DNA of 64,000 nt from Samsoniella hepiali (Eukaryota > Ascomycota > Sordariomycetes > Hypocreales > Cordycipitaceae): the NCBI GenBank assembly GCA_001455915.2, contig LNDK02000077.1, positions 1,427,101 through 1,491,100 on the forward strand. Reading direction: 5' to 3'. Of this stretch, positions 53,358 through 62,971 are shown in pieces. A program made the translations under genes and the position numbers. The stretch's first letter is position 1, and each line of letters starts with the position of its first letter. The notes beneath the pieces are model-generated. The model worked only from the letters and a program-made list of their open reading frames with translations, made no database searches and was not told where the DNA came from.

Positions 53358-54822
53358 GTTGAAGTGGTAGCAAGGAGACGGCAGCAATCAATGAAGACGA
53401 GGTGTTGAGCAATGGATGGTAAGGGAGTGGCGGAGGGGGCCGTCTTATAGCAAATCGAGGTTGGAGCGAGGCGTTGGAGCGGAGGCAGTCGGAAGCGGCG
53501 AGTAGCGATGCTAGGGATTGAAGTCGGCAGTATACATGTAGGAATATTGGATGGCGTTTTTTCTTGGAGCTAAACAATGCGGCGCAAGTTGGAGTTTGGC
53601 AGCCGAGTCTGAGAGTTGCGATGTGCCTCTATTACCAGACAAGGCGATGGCCGGGGGGGTAGAAGAGGATGCGGGGGAGAGGTGGCGTTGAAATAATGAA
53701 GAAAGGAAATAATGGGATGGCCCGAGGTGTAACTGGCAAATTGGGAAATAGGATGAATTAAAAATAAAAGTGCAATTGAAACAAAAAAGCTGGGCGCAAA
53801 GATAGTCGGGGTGGTGGGTGTGGGCGGAGTGACAAGCCAAAAAAGTGAAAGTGGGCGGCGCCGGAACAGGCCTGTCTGCTGTGCGCGGTGACGGAGATGT
53901 GAGTGTGATGGCGTGCAGCAGACTTGCAGTTGGACGATATGCAGGCCGGTGGTGCAGCGCAGAGGTCGTTTGGTCCTCTTCGTTGTAAGTGTGTTTTTGA
54001 AGCCGGATAGAATGGTGAAGAGTAGAAAAGGGAAAAGAGAGAAGGGGTCGAGAGAAGCAAGAGTCAGTTCAGAGCAGGAAAAAAAAAATTAATCTGGAGC
54101 CGACGAACAAACGGAGAAGGCGTCGGCAGAGCTGCCACCTGCCAATTGTGAGGGGGGGCCACTCCGAGGAGCCGTGGGGTTGACCGGCCGCTAGAATTCC
54201 GGGTTGCCAGGCCAAGAATCCACTGATTACATGTCACTCTACTGGTTGGATAGCAGAAAAAGGCCAAATGGGCCATGCGACGGGGCTTTTAGTTATCAGC
54301 TGGAATTGGTGGCGTCGAGCTTGTTCCGTTGACGGCCGATGCCCAGTTGGATAAGGCAACGGAGGCCGTCTGAAAAAGGTTGTTATCAGCCTCGCCCGCC
54401 CGCCCGCCGTCGCCGATAAAGAAATTTGCTCTCGTGCGGGCTCTAATTTTTTCTCCTTCAGCAGCCTCGCCACTGGACGGCGCTGTGGGGGCCCCGGCGG
54501 TTTTTTCTACTCAGTACCTACTGGGGCGGGGGGACCCTGGGCTGGACTGCCGAGGCCCTGTCGTTTTGAATTGGGTTAAAGAAAAGCAAGCCTGCTAAAA
54601 ATAACAAGACGCCTTCTAGAGGTGAGACAGGGCGCCAGATACAAGGTACGCTATCCGTACCTATTTCAGCATTGCGCTGACCACCACTGCGCGACTCCTT
54701 TACATCAGTACGCATAACACAGCATGTACTAATCCCCCCCCTGTGACATGCAGCCTCAGCCTTCCTCTCCGCGCGCGCCGTTGGTGCTACGCTAGGGCCT
54801 GATACAAGCAGTTCGTAACACG

Positions 54823-54843
54823 AAAAAAAAAAAAAAAAAAAAA
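54823..54843 (+). repeat. Poly-A tract (21 bases)
   Basis: Uninterrupted run of 21 A in the middle of the long spacer; the longest homopolymer seen in the window. It could be a retroposon tail, but no element is recognisable to its left. Confidence 0.8.
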
Positions 54844-57165
54844 CACCCAGCCTCCGTTCAGGAAACAAAAGAAAAAAATAATACATGTGCACATCGGAAA
54901 AAGACCACGGTACTGAATCCCATCTCCAGTGGTTTGTCCTACCGCGGACGCTGGCATACGATGGCCCTTGTAAGGACCATGGGGTTACGGGGGTTCCTGG
55001 GTACCGTTACCAGGTTGGCCACGCGGTTTCAGCGCCTTGCAGCACTAAAAAAGAAACTGCCCGAAAATGGGTCGCGACGCTGCAACGGCTTTTTTTACGC
55101 TTGCCTTCTCGCGCCTGCACCTCGTAAGCCTAATAAACATGACCATTGCTTCAAAATACATTAAAAAAAATACCCAGCATGACGGGCGCAATGATCCAGG
55201 CCCTTGCCCGGAAATAAACACCCTCCACCCACTGCCGCCCTGTCCACTCTGCCAGTAGGTACATGCTACAGAGCAAGCATGTATCAAACAAAATAGTCTC
55301 CAAGCCAGCCCAATCATCATGCCCCTAAATAACGACTTGTCACGTACCCTCACAAAAGCCTCGACCAGTTTGCATCCCGATAGCACGCTTTTACCCCATC
55401 TGCCTCCCCACCCGATCGCCCTCCCTATCGCTCCGCTGTAAGCAACTCGCAACTTTAAAGTATCCAACTACTGCAACCATATCAGCATTCCAAACACCTC
55501 GGCTCTGCACCTGCACCTGATAACGAGCCAAGACTTGGCCGCCGCCCCAATCTCCAAGTCCCTCCCCCTTTAAACCTTGAGGCTTCAGCCCATCGACTTC
55601 TGCCACAGCGCCCGCCGCCGCCGCTGTCGCGCCTGTCCTCACGCTAGCCGCTGTGGAAGTCGGCGCTTCCCGACCCTGGACACAGATAGGCTCTGCCCGA
55701 AGGATGGCCCTGGTCGACAAGCCCATTGATTTTCGTCCCCAGCTCTCGGCTTCACGATGCTCATCCTCTTCTGCGCCGCAAAACAAATAAAGCATCTAAG
55801 CCAAATGGGGTACCATCTGTAGATGCACGCCCCCTCAGTCCTGCGCCGCTCTGCACCCCTACGAGCATGCTAGGACCTTTTGGAAAATAAAACGAGTAGC
55901 TATTACTCTGGCTACTAATCATACTACAGTACAGACTTTGTAACGGGCAGGGCTGCACAATCCCCGCATCGGGCCCGTTGTGCTGGAAACAGGCTCTGGC
56001 CCGGAATCCCACAGCACCCGTATATCATTTTGTCTCGGCCGCCTGCATATCCCCCACGCCGCACAAGGACTTGGCCCCGTTGCCTTTTGGCCTATGACTG
56101 CGCGGCATGTACAGACACACTACCTTGGAAAGGACACGGCCCGATCGTCATGGTGGTGCATCATAGTTAGCTGTGTAATGATGTAGTGGCCAAGTACCCA
56201 GCTGCAGCAAAGTGGCCCAGCCTGGCGGTCCAACTCGCACCACGTTGCAGACTGGCAACTAATCGACAGGGCCAACGCTGAATAGCCACTCAAATGAATA
56301 TACCCCTGCGACTCTTTTCTCATTACAGGACTGGCTCATGTCGCAGGACCCTGCGCCACATCTATCCGCCCTTTCAGAGTCCAAGGGCCCAACTGCACCT
56401 CTTGCCCGATATGGACCATGACATGTCCCCCCGTCATGGCGCTCCATTCTTTCCCCTCTTAAACCTTGATCAATCTACAATTTTTACATCATTCTTTTTT
56501 CCTTCATTACATCGTGTTGTCTAGTGCAGATCCAGGCTCGCTGCCTCGACCGCTTCCAGTACGTGTCACTGCCAGCAAGCAAGACATGTCGTTACGAGCT
56601 TGATTGTACTCGGCACCCATCCATGACGAACGAGCATACGCCGTCCTCACGGGCACGCCGTTTCAGCCCCTCCAGTGCCCGTCTGTCCCTGCGAGCTGAC
56701 CCAACGCCCCAAACAAACACCCGACTCCAAAGTTCCCCCTCGTGTGCCGGCTTACCCTAGAGCAGCTTTCCGCCCGGTTCCAAGCCTCTGTGCAGCGTCG
56801 GACAGCCGTCTGCTCGACCGAAGCTTCCATGACGCAACACGTGCCCTGTAGACGAGACTTTGACTTGCCCTGTGCAATGTGATGGTGGTGTTGGTGGTGG
56901 ATGGAAAGCCCGTGGAAGCTGTCCAACAGGTGGCGCAGAAGTCTCGGCATTCCCAGGCTAGGCAGCAAACGTCGCGCCCAGACAAACAGCGTCCATCCGC
57001 CGTGCCAAACCTTTTTCTCTCGGATTAAAAAAAAAGAAAAAAGAATCTGACGCTGTCATGTTGCAACGCCTCCTTTTTTTGTCCCCCATCACGTCGCACA
57101 AAGCTCTGCGGCAATTTTCGTCTCAGCTTCCCTCAGCTTCTCATCCCGTCCTGTCGTCTGGTCCT

Positions 57166-57240
57166 TGACGTCAGCCGACTTTGGCCGGCGGCCCGTCTCA
57201 GACAATGCAGCGGCAGCGCCCATTGGCCGCCATGACGTCA
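57166..57240. promoter_or_regulatory. Two CRE/ATF-type palindromes (TGACGTCA)
   Basis: Perfect TGACGTCA at 57166-57173 and 57233-57240, about 490-560 bp upstream of the ATG at 57729. A CCAAT box (ATTGG near 57222) lies between them. TGACGTCA is the site for Atf1/Sko1-type bZIP stress factors. Confidence 0.5.
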
Positions 57241-57637
57241 GGCGGACAGCGCCCATGGCAGGCGGGCCAGGCTGGACGGCCCGCCTGGCGCACGCAAGGG
57301 GACGCAGGGGACGCAGCGCGCAGAACCAGCGCACACAACCAGCGCACACAGCGCACACGGCGCTCCAGCCGCTCACCGGCTGCGCCGCCCACCGCCTGAT
57401 TTGCCCTGCACCTGGCCTGTTTGACCAGCCTCTGCCTGCTGGCTGCCTCCTCGCCGCCGCCAGGAATGCATCCATGCAAGCCTGCGATCGCCCATTTTCG
57501 GAACAACTTGCCAGACGTGTCAGGAAGAAAATCCTCCGGCGCGCCCCAGCCAGCCGCTGTGTATAACTACCTGGCGCTGTCCCTCCCGCCTGCCTGCGGC
57601 CCGGATCGCCTTCGATCTGATTCCTGATCAGCCACGC

Positions 57638-57644
57638 TATAAAA
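57638..57644 (+). promoter_or_regulatory. TATA box of the Arg/Asp-rich protein gene
   Basis: TATAAAA about 85 bp before the ATG, followed by a CA-rich leader. Confidence 0.6.
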
Positions 57645-57728
57645 GACTGGACGCAGCGCATCCCACGCACACTCAGCACAACACAACAACAACACCTACA
57701 AACTCTCTCCACTACACACCATCCCGCC

Positions 57729-58931
57729 ATGGCGCACCCGTCTCGCCGTCGCGACGACCCCTACGCCCAAGACGACTACTACGGTCGCAACCCGCCCTAC
57801 TGGGACGCCGCTGAGCCTCCTGCTGGGCCTCCCCCGCGCCGCAGCAAATCAGAGCGCCACCGCGACCCCCCAGAGGATAGAGGCGCCTCGCGCAGGCATC
57901 GCGACGATGGCGCGGCCCGCGGCTCCTCTCACAGACATGGTGACGGCCGCCACGCCCGGTCGCCCCCGCCCTCATACCAGTACGATGACCGCCGCGGTGG
58001 AGACCCACGCCGTGATCCAAGAGACCACAGAGACGCAAGAGACCCCCGAGACTCGAGAGACCCCAGAGATGCAAGGGGTATGAGGGACCCGCGCGCCTCC
58101 CGCAATGAACGCGACTACCCGCCTCGCGGCGACCGCTACGACGATGAGCCACGTGGGCTCCGACGCAGCAAGACGGCAGAGCCTGACCGATACAGACGGT
58201 CCTCGCTGGACCACAAGAGCAGAGACTACCCACCCCGTGATGATCGTGACCGAGACCACGACAGGCGCGGCGGCTACGCAAAGACCCGCGGAAGAGACCC
58301 TTCCCCTGCCCACGGAGGTCGAACCAAGACCCGCGACTTTGCCGACGGCCCGGACCGCGACGGTGGCCGCGACCGCGACCGCCACGGCGGCCACAGCTCG
58401 CGCTCCCACGCCAAGGACAAGGCGCTCACCAAAGACGTGGCGGCCGCCGAGCCGTCCCGCGGCCGCGACAAGAACACCGCACCGAGCGGCGGCGGCGGCG
58501 GCGGCGCGCGGGGCTTCGGCGGCAAGGTCCGCAGCGCGACCATGCCCGCGGCGCAGACGGCCGCCAAGTGGTGGCAGAACCCGCTCGTGCAGGCCGGGGC
58601 GCGCACGGCGCTGTCGGCCGGCGCCACGGCGGCCATGAACAACCGCGGCGCGCAGGGCGAGTGGCTCGGCGCCAAGGGGGCCAAGGTGGCGACGGCCGCG
58701 CTCGGCGCCGCCCTCATGGACGGCTTCATGGGCGGCGGCCAGAAGAAGGACCAGGGCGGTGATGCGCGCGGGCGCGAGCGCAGCAGCAGCCGCGACCGCG
58801 ACCGCAGCCGCGACAGGGGCGGTAAGAGCGGCGGCGGACGCAGCAAGAGTGAAGGCCGGGGCGGCGATATGAAGCAGAGGATTATGCAGTCGGGCATGGA
58901 GTACATGATGAAGAAGGCGGCTGCGCGATGA
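57729..58931 (+). CDS. Arg/Asp-rich low-complexity protein with C-terminal Gly/Ala segment
   Basis: Single exon, 400 residues; function unknown. The first 260 residues are almost all R, D, H, P, S and G, with a run of RDPRD/RDARD repeats coded at about 58005-58095. A hydrophobic, Gly/Ala-rich block lies at about 280-340 (AKWWQNPLVQAGARTALSAG, AKVATAALGAALMDGFMGGG), like the glycine-zipper segment seen in fungal DUF3824-type proteins. The end is basic (MKQRIMQSGMEYMMKKAAAR). I think the Ala/Gly block is the conserved part and the rest is disordered. Arg/Asp repeats could act in RNA binding or condensates. Two CRE-type sites, a TATA box and a CA-rich leader suggest a well-expressed gene. Confidence 0.75.
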   Translation: MAHPSRRRDDPYAQDDYYGRNPPYWDAAEPPAGPPPRRSKSERHRDPPEDRGASRRHRDDGAARGSSHRHGDGRHARSPPPSYQYDDRRGGDPRRDPRDHRDARDPRDSRDPRDARGMRDPRASRNERDYPPRGDRYDDEPRGLRRSKTAEPDRYRRSSLDHKSRDYPPRDDRDRDHDRRGGYAKTRGRDPSPAHGGRTKTRDFADGPDRDGGRDRDRHGGHSSRSHAKDKALTKDVAAAEPSRGRDKNTAPSGGGGGGARGFGGKVRSATMPAAQTAAKWWQNPLVQAGARTALSAGATAAMNNRGAQGEWLGAKGAKVATAALGAALMDGFMGGGQKKDQGGDARGRERSSSRDRDRSRDRGGKSGGGRSKSEGRGGDMKQRIMQSGMEYMMKKAAAR

Positions 58932-59549
58932 TTTCGCAGTGGCATGGCAATGATGATGATTTTAATGATGAAGACACAAAATTAGCAGGTTTGATATTTT
59001 TATGATGCTGGCTGGCTGGGCTGGCGGGCTGGGAAATGAGGATATTGGCATGGCGAGGAAAATGATTTGGGATTTTGGGATATTCTGATTTACACAGCAT
59101 ACGAAGAAACTCTGCTCGGTTTATGATGCGCTAGATATGTTTCCACTCTATAGAATGCAGGGAATTCATTAAAAAATATTGGTATGAACTACATGTGCTG
59201 AGTACAAGTGATGGAGTGTCTGGTTGTTGACGTCGTGGTGTGTGGGATGAGCGGTCTGCGTGGGATGTCGTAAGGCCCGACGGCGACGATGTAGGCCACA
59301 AGTGTAGAACATTGGGTTTGTAGTCCTTTTTCTTTCAGTTTATATGACTCCACCTTGGTCAATGGAGATGATTTGATTAAAGCAATATTATTCATAAAAC
59401 GTCTGGTCCTTTCTGTCTTGAACCTGACATGATAGCTACGCCCTCTATAATACAGCCCGAGTTACCACAACTCGTCTTTGCAATTTATTCACAGATACAC
59501 TTCCCCCGGCTTGCCGCCGCTTAAATACAGTGGAAAGCAAGATGCCAGT
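58932..59549. other. 3' region between two convergent genes
   Basis: About 600 bp, A/T-rich, no coding or RNA feature seen. Confidence 0.5.
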
Positions 59550-60008
59550 TCAGACGCCATTCCAGGGACGGCACAGGTTCGCCGCGCAGTACCCGTTGCA
59601 GCAGAGCTTCGGCCCCTGCCCGTCGGCGCCGTTGCACGTGCCCTGCGTGCCCACGCACGTTCCCTGGCAGCGAATCGCCCTAATCGGCGTCGGCGGGGTT
59701 ATCTTGACCTGCCCCGTGTGTCCGTCGTCGCCGATTGTAAACTCGTGCGCCGGCGGGGTCGCGCCGGCGGGGAGCGCAAAGTCGAAGTCGCAGAGCACGG
59801 CGGCGTTGTAGTCGGGCGCGTCCACCAGCGCGACGGGGGCGTCGGCGGTGTCGCCGGTCGCTTGGACGGTGCCGTCGGCGACGACGGACATGCTGTACAG
59901 AGGCTGGGCGTCGGCGCCGCGGAAGAGGAGGTGCGCGGTCTGGGGTGCGTCGGAGGCGCGGGTCGTGGAGGAGAGGAGGGAGAGGGAGGTGATGGCGGCC
60001 AGCTTCAT
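59550..60008 (-). CDS. Small secreted cysteine-rich protein
   Basis: 152 residues, single exon from ATG 60008. The signal peptide is about 18 residues (MKLAAITSLSLLSSTTRA). The mature part has an acidic beta-like N-terminal region (LLFRGADAQPLYSMSVVADG), then a cysteine-rich C-terminus with RCQGTC, GTCNG, LCCNGYC and NLC; eight cysteines in all, an even number that suits disulfides. No known domain is recognised. The make-up is that of a fungal effector-like or cell-surface protein. A TATA box lies 145 bp upstream. The neighbouring Arg/Asp-rich gene is convergent. Confidence 0.75.
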   Translation of the reverse strand: MKLAAITSLSLLSSTTRASDAPQTAHLLFRGADAQPLYSMSVVADGTVQATGDTADAPVALVDAPDYNAAVLCDFDFALPAGATPPAHEFTIGDDGHTGQVKITPPTPIRAIRCQGTCVGTQGTCNGADGQGPKLCCNGYCAANLCRPWNGV

Positions 60009-60152
60009 TGTGACGGATGCCTGCTTTTTGTATAATGATGGTAGGAAGATTTTCCAGTAGCTTTACACGATGGAGGGGCTACTTTGTAGATGATTATGCA
60101 GTGGTTGTTTGATACGGGAAGGATTTTCACATCGTGTAGATCGGTAGGGCTG

Positions 60153-60159
60153 TTATATA
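60153..60159 (-). promoter_or_regulatory. TATA box of the small secreted protein gene
   Basis: TATATAA on the minus strand about 145 bp upstream of the ATG at 60008. Confidence 0.5.
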
Positions 60160-61253
60160 CCCCAGAGTGAAACTGGGCATGACGACAGTTGTCTCACCCC
60201 AGACGAGACCCTGACAGCGCGGGCCAGTGATACGAAGTTTGCTAATACGGGGTGACATTTATGAATTTGGAAGATATTTTTAGTGTCCATCACCGCTCTT
60301 GGTCTCCTCGTCACTCTGAAAAAAGAAGCTCGGCCGTACAAGTGCCGGGACGTCGCACCGATGACTTCATCAGCGTCACATCGGACACTAGCCAACTGTC
60401 AAGCCGCCAAGGGCTTGGGTAGCGACGGTGATGGACTTTCTCGACGACTGGAAGCTCCCGAACCCTGTTTTATTCTTCTTTTTTATTTCGTGCTTTATGT
60501 GACGGCCGTGGTATGTATGTTGAAAACACCGCTGATTGACCCGAGACTCGCTGCCGCTTGTGCGGGAATGCGTCGTTACTTTTGAGCTCGTTGACGCTAA
60601 AAAGTAGTCAAGTGAGCTGGGTCATTTGATCGCACCCAGACCTTAGGCGACGTCTGGGCCAACATGCGCCGTTGTGATTCACTGTTGGCCGGCCGCGTCA
60701 TTTGTGCAAGACAGTCCGTGGCCTGATATTTCTACAGGCCATCGCACCGCGCACTATATACTTTCCCCGTACTGACACACCGTTTTAACCCCAACGCTGA
60801 ATCGTGTCATGCCTATTGCTTTCCAAGTTTGTTGTCAGGGCACTTGCTGCGTGACACATCGTAAGTGTGTAAGTGAGTGATTGCGGATGTGGACTTGGCC
60901 GACCAGCATGCGAAATAGCTAGATCGCAACGCCAAAAAATGACCACGTCAAAGTATGTCTAAAATTAAATACCAAGGGATAGCAAGTGAATCATTGGTGA
61001 GAAAAAAAGGAGCAAAAGTTGCTCTTGAAGCTGTCCACGGCTCGGTCCGTCTAGCCGCTGCGCGTGGTGCGACGTCGTCTTGTGTGAGGCAGCACAAGCT
61101 GCAACCGCTCGACAAAGCCAACGCTCGACCAACTCTTCTCCTTCGTCCGCCTTCTAGCCCCATTCATCCCTACTACAACAGCAACTCCTCAAGCTCGCTG
61201 CTGCCTGCCAGACCTACCTGTACATACACCGCACCGACCGATGCTTCATCGAC
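60160..61253. other. Intergenic region (1.1 kb)
   Basis: Divergent promoter region between the secreted protein gene and the DUF7924 gene. No domain, RNA or repeat recognised. Confidence 0.5.
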
Positions 61254-62663
61254 ATGCGTCGATACCGCGACTCCTACCTGGAGCCTCCTCGATGCCTTGC
61301 GCTTCGAACAAGAATGCCTAGCAAGCCCACGCCCTCGATCCGGCATGGGTCGCCTGACCAGCCTGCGAAGAAAAAGCGGGCGGCATCCAGCGATCCGCCA
61401 GGTCGTCCGGCGAAACGAATGAAAACCACACACCCGCCGTCCAACTTTTCCCCGCCCTCCTATGATAGGCTACCCAAGATTTTGCGTGCCCTCCGCGCCC
61501 TGGAGGAGCTTGACCGACGCAACGAAGAGAGCGAGGGGCTGACGGAGCCCTCGCCGTTTCCAGTCGGACAGTCGTCTCCCGGCACCACTGTCGCTCGCTT
61601 TGCACGTCATGGCGGACCGGACCTGCGCAGCTTGAGAGGCTATTCGAAAGCCGACAGCGTTGACGATATTCCGAAAGCGTCTCGCGTATCGGCTGCTTCG
61701 AGTCGGAGCCGCCGGTCGCAGTCGACGGCCGTCACCACTTCCACCAACTACGGTGACGGCTTCGACAGGCATTTGGTTGACAACAATATATATCCAGAAG
61801 GATTTGCCTGCGGAGGCAACCGCAAGACGCCCGAGCCGGCAAACATGGATGAAATCGTCCAGGGCCTAGCCAATCCTCGGGCGTCTCTGTCACCGAGCAA
61901 GGTTTCACAATCCACCTTCAAAGGGTTTCAACGGGCCAACAGCCGAGTGGGATCCGACCGCAGTGTCCTGGGGGCAATTATGCCAGATATTAGAGGAGTG
62001 AATACGTCGATCGTGGGCTCGGGCGGCCTTCCATTCACGAACCTGGACTCCATGACTGCCGGGTGCAACGTGATCCCACAGCCCGACTTGTACGATGGGT
62101 CTCACCTAATGAGTATCTCGAAGCCTATTCGAGACACCCTCGAGCACAAGATCCTTCCAAACTACGACCTGTACTCTGCTGTGCCCAACCTGTTTGTCGA
62201 GGCCACAGGCTGCCAGCGCGGTTTCCTCGTGGCCAAACGCCAAGCCTGCCTGGACGGTGCAGTCGGGGCGCGGGCCATGCACGCGCTGCAAAACTACGGC
62301 GAGACGGCCGGGCCCGTGTACGACGGGAACGCGTATTCTTTCAGCTTCATATATTACGCGGCGGCGGGGACCCTTCTCCTGTACGCGCACCACCCGGTGC
62401 CGATGGCCGCCGGAAAGGGACCAGAGTACCACATGACGCAGATTGACAGCTGGGCCATGACGGGAAACGTGGACAGCTTTCGGAGTGGGGCAACGGCCTT
62501 TAGGAACTTGCGAGAGATGGCGCAAGAGTATCGAGAGCGCTTCATTGAGGCGGCCAACAGCCGAGCAGAGGGCAATATCCAGGGTCAGGCAAAAGGCGAC
62601 GTTGCCGGCAGCAATGACGCTGTGGATGTTCTTGAGTCTGTTGAAGACGCTGATGTCGCCTGA
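61254..62663 (+). CDS. DUF7924 / PD-(D/E)XK nuclease-like fungal protein
   Basis: 469 residues if started at 61254; a start at 61314 (caagaATGcc) would give 449 and is just as likely. The first 110 residues are basic and disordered, with a nuclear-signal-like segment (PAKKKRAASSDPPGRPAKRMK). The domain spans about 255-430: LEHKILPNYDLYSAVPNLFVEATG, then GFLVAKRQACLDGAVGARAMHALQNYG, FSFIYYAAAGTLLLYAHHPV and EYHMTQIDSWAMTGNVDSFRSGATAFRNLREMA. This is the DUF7924 pattern, widespread and often multi-copy in Sordariomycetes and related to PD-(D/E)XK nucleases. The usual lysine after the nuclease-like E is replaced here (EATG instead of EAKG), so catalysis is doubtful. The TGA stop is followed in frame by a repeat-rich open segment. 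Confidence 0.78.
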   Translation: MRRYRDSYLEPPRCLALRTRMPSKPTPSIRHGSPDQPAKKKRAASSDPPGRPAKRMKTTHPPSNFSPPSYDRLPKILRALRALEELDRRNEESEGLTEPSPFPVGQSSPGTTVARFARHGGPDLRSLRGYSKADSVDDIPKASRVSAASSRSRRSQSTAVTTSTNYGDGFDRHLVDNNIYPEGFACGGNRKTPEPANMDEIVQGLANPRASLSPSKVSQSTFKGFQRANSRVGSDRSVLGAIMPDIRGVNTSIVGSGGLPFTNLDSMTAGCNVIPQPDLYDGSHLMSISKPIRDTLEHKILPNYDLYSAVPNLFVEATGCQRGFLVAKRQACLDGAVGARAMHALQNYGETAGPVYDGNAYSFSFIYYAAAGTLLLYAHHPVPMAAGKGPEYHMTQIDSWAMTGNVDSFRSGATAFRNLREMAQEYRERFIEAANSRAEGNIQGQAKGDVAGSNDAVDVLESVEDADVA

Positions 62664-62786
62664 TCTGTTGAAGCAGTTGATTTTATTCAAGCTGTTGAAG
62701 CTGTTGAAACTGTCAACCCTGCTGAAGCTGTTGGAGCTGTCAACCCTGTTGAAGCTCTGGATCATGTCTGTTCTGGTGGAAAGTGA
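62652..62786 (+). repeat. CTGTTGAAG-type coding repeat across the DUF7924 stop codon
   Basis: Units close to GCTGTTGAAGCTGTT and AACCCTGTTGAAGCT are repeated from before the stop (GTTGAAGAC) to about 62760. In the gene's frame they read VEA, VET and NPVEA and continue after TGA 62661-62663 for about 40 codons to the next TGA at 62784. Confidence 0.75.
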
Positions 62787-62971
62787 AGTGAGTAGGAAGG
62801 GCATTTACGAGCTTAAATTTTCATGCAACGTTTGTTTTTATTATTGTTCAACCTGATTTAGCTCTGTCATTACCTCTATATACAATTTGCTTGGTTATAT
62901 TATTCGCTAGACTCTCAGAACCTTGTCCCAACAGCGTGTCATGTCGTAACTATGCCATCCATTTTCCCACA

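Larger units (their letters stand above)
53358..57728. other. Long intergenic region (4.4 kb) between divergent genes
   Basis: Holds the azgA leader and promoter on the left and that of the Arg/Asp-rich protein on the right. It contains a 21-base A-run (54823-54843), two TGACGTCA palindromes near 57.2 kb, a GCGCACAC/CCAGCGCACACA short repeat near 57320-57360 and a TATA box at 57638. No open frame here has a recognisable domain. It is the largest gene-free stretch in the window. Confidence 0.55.
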
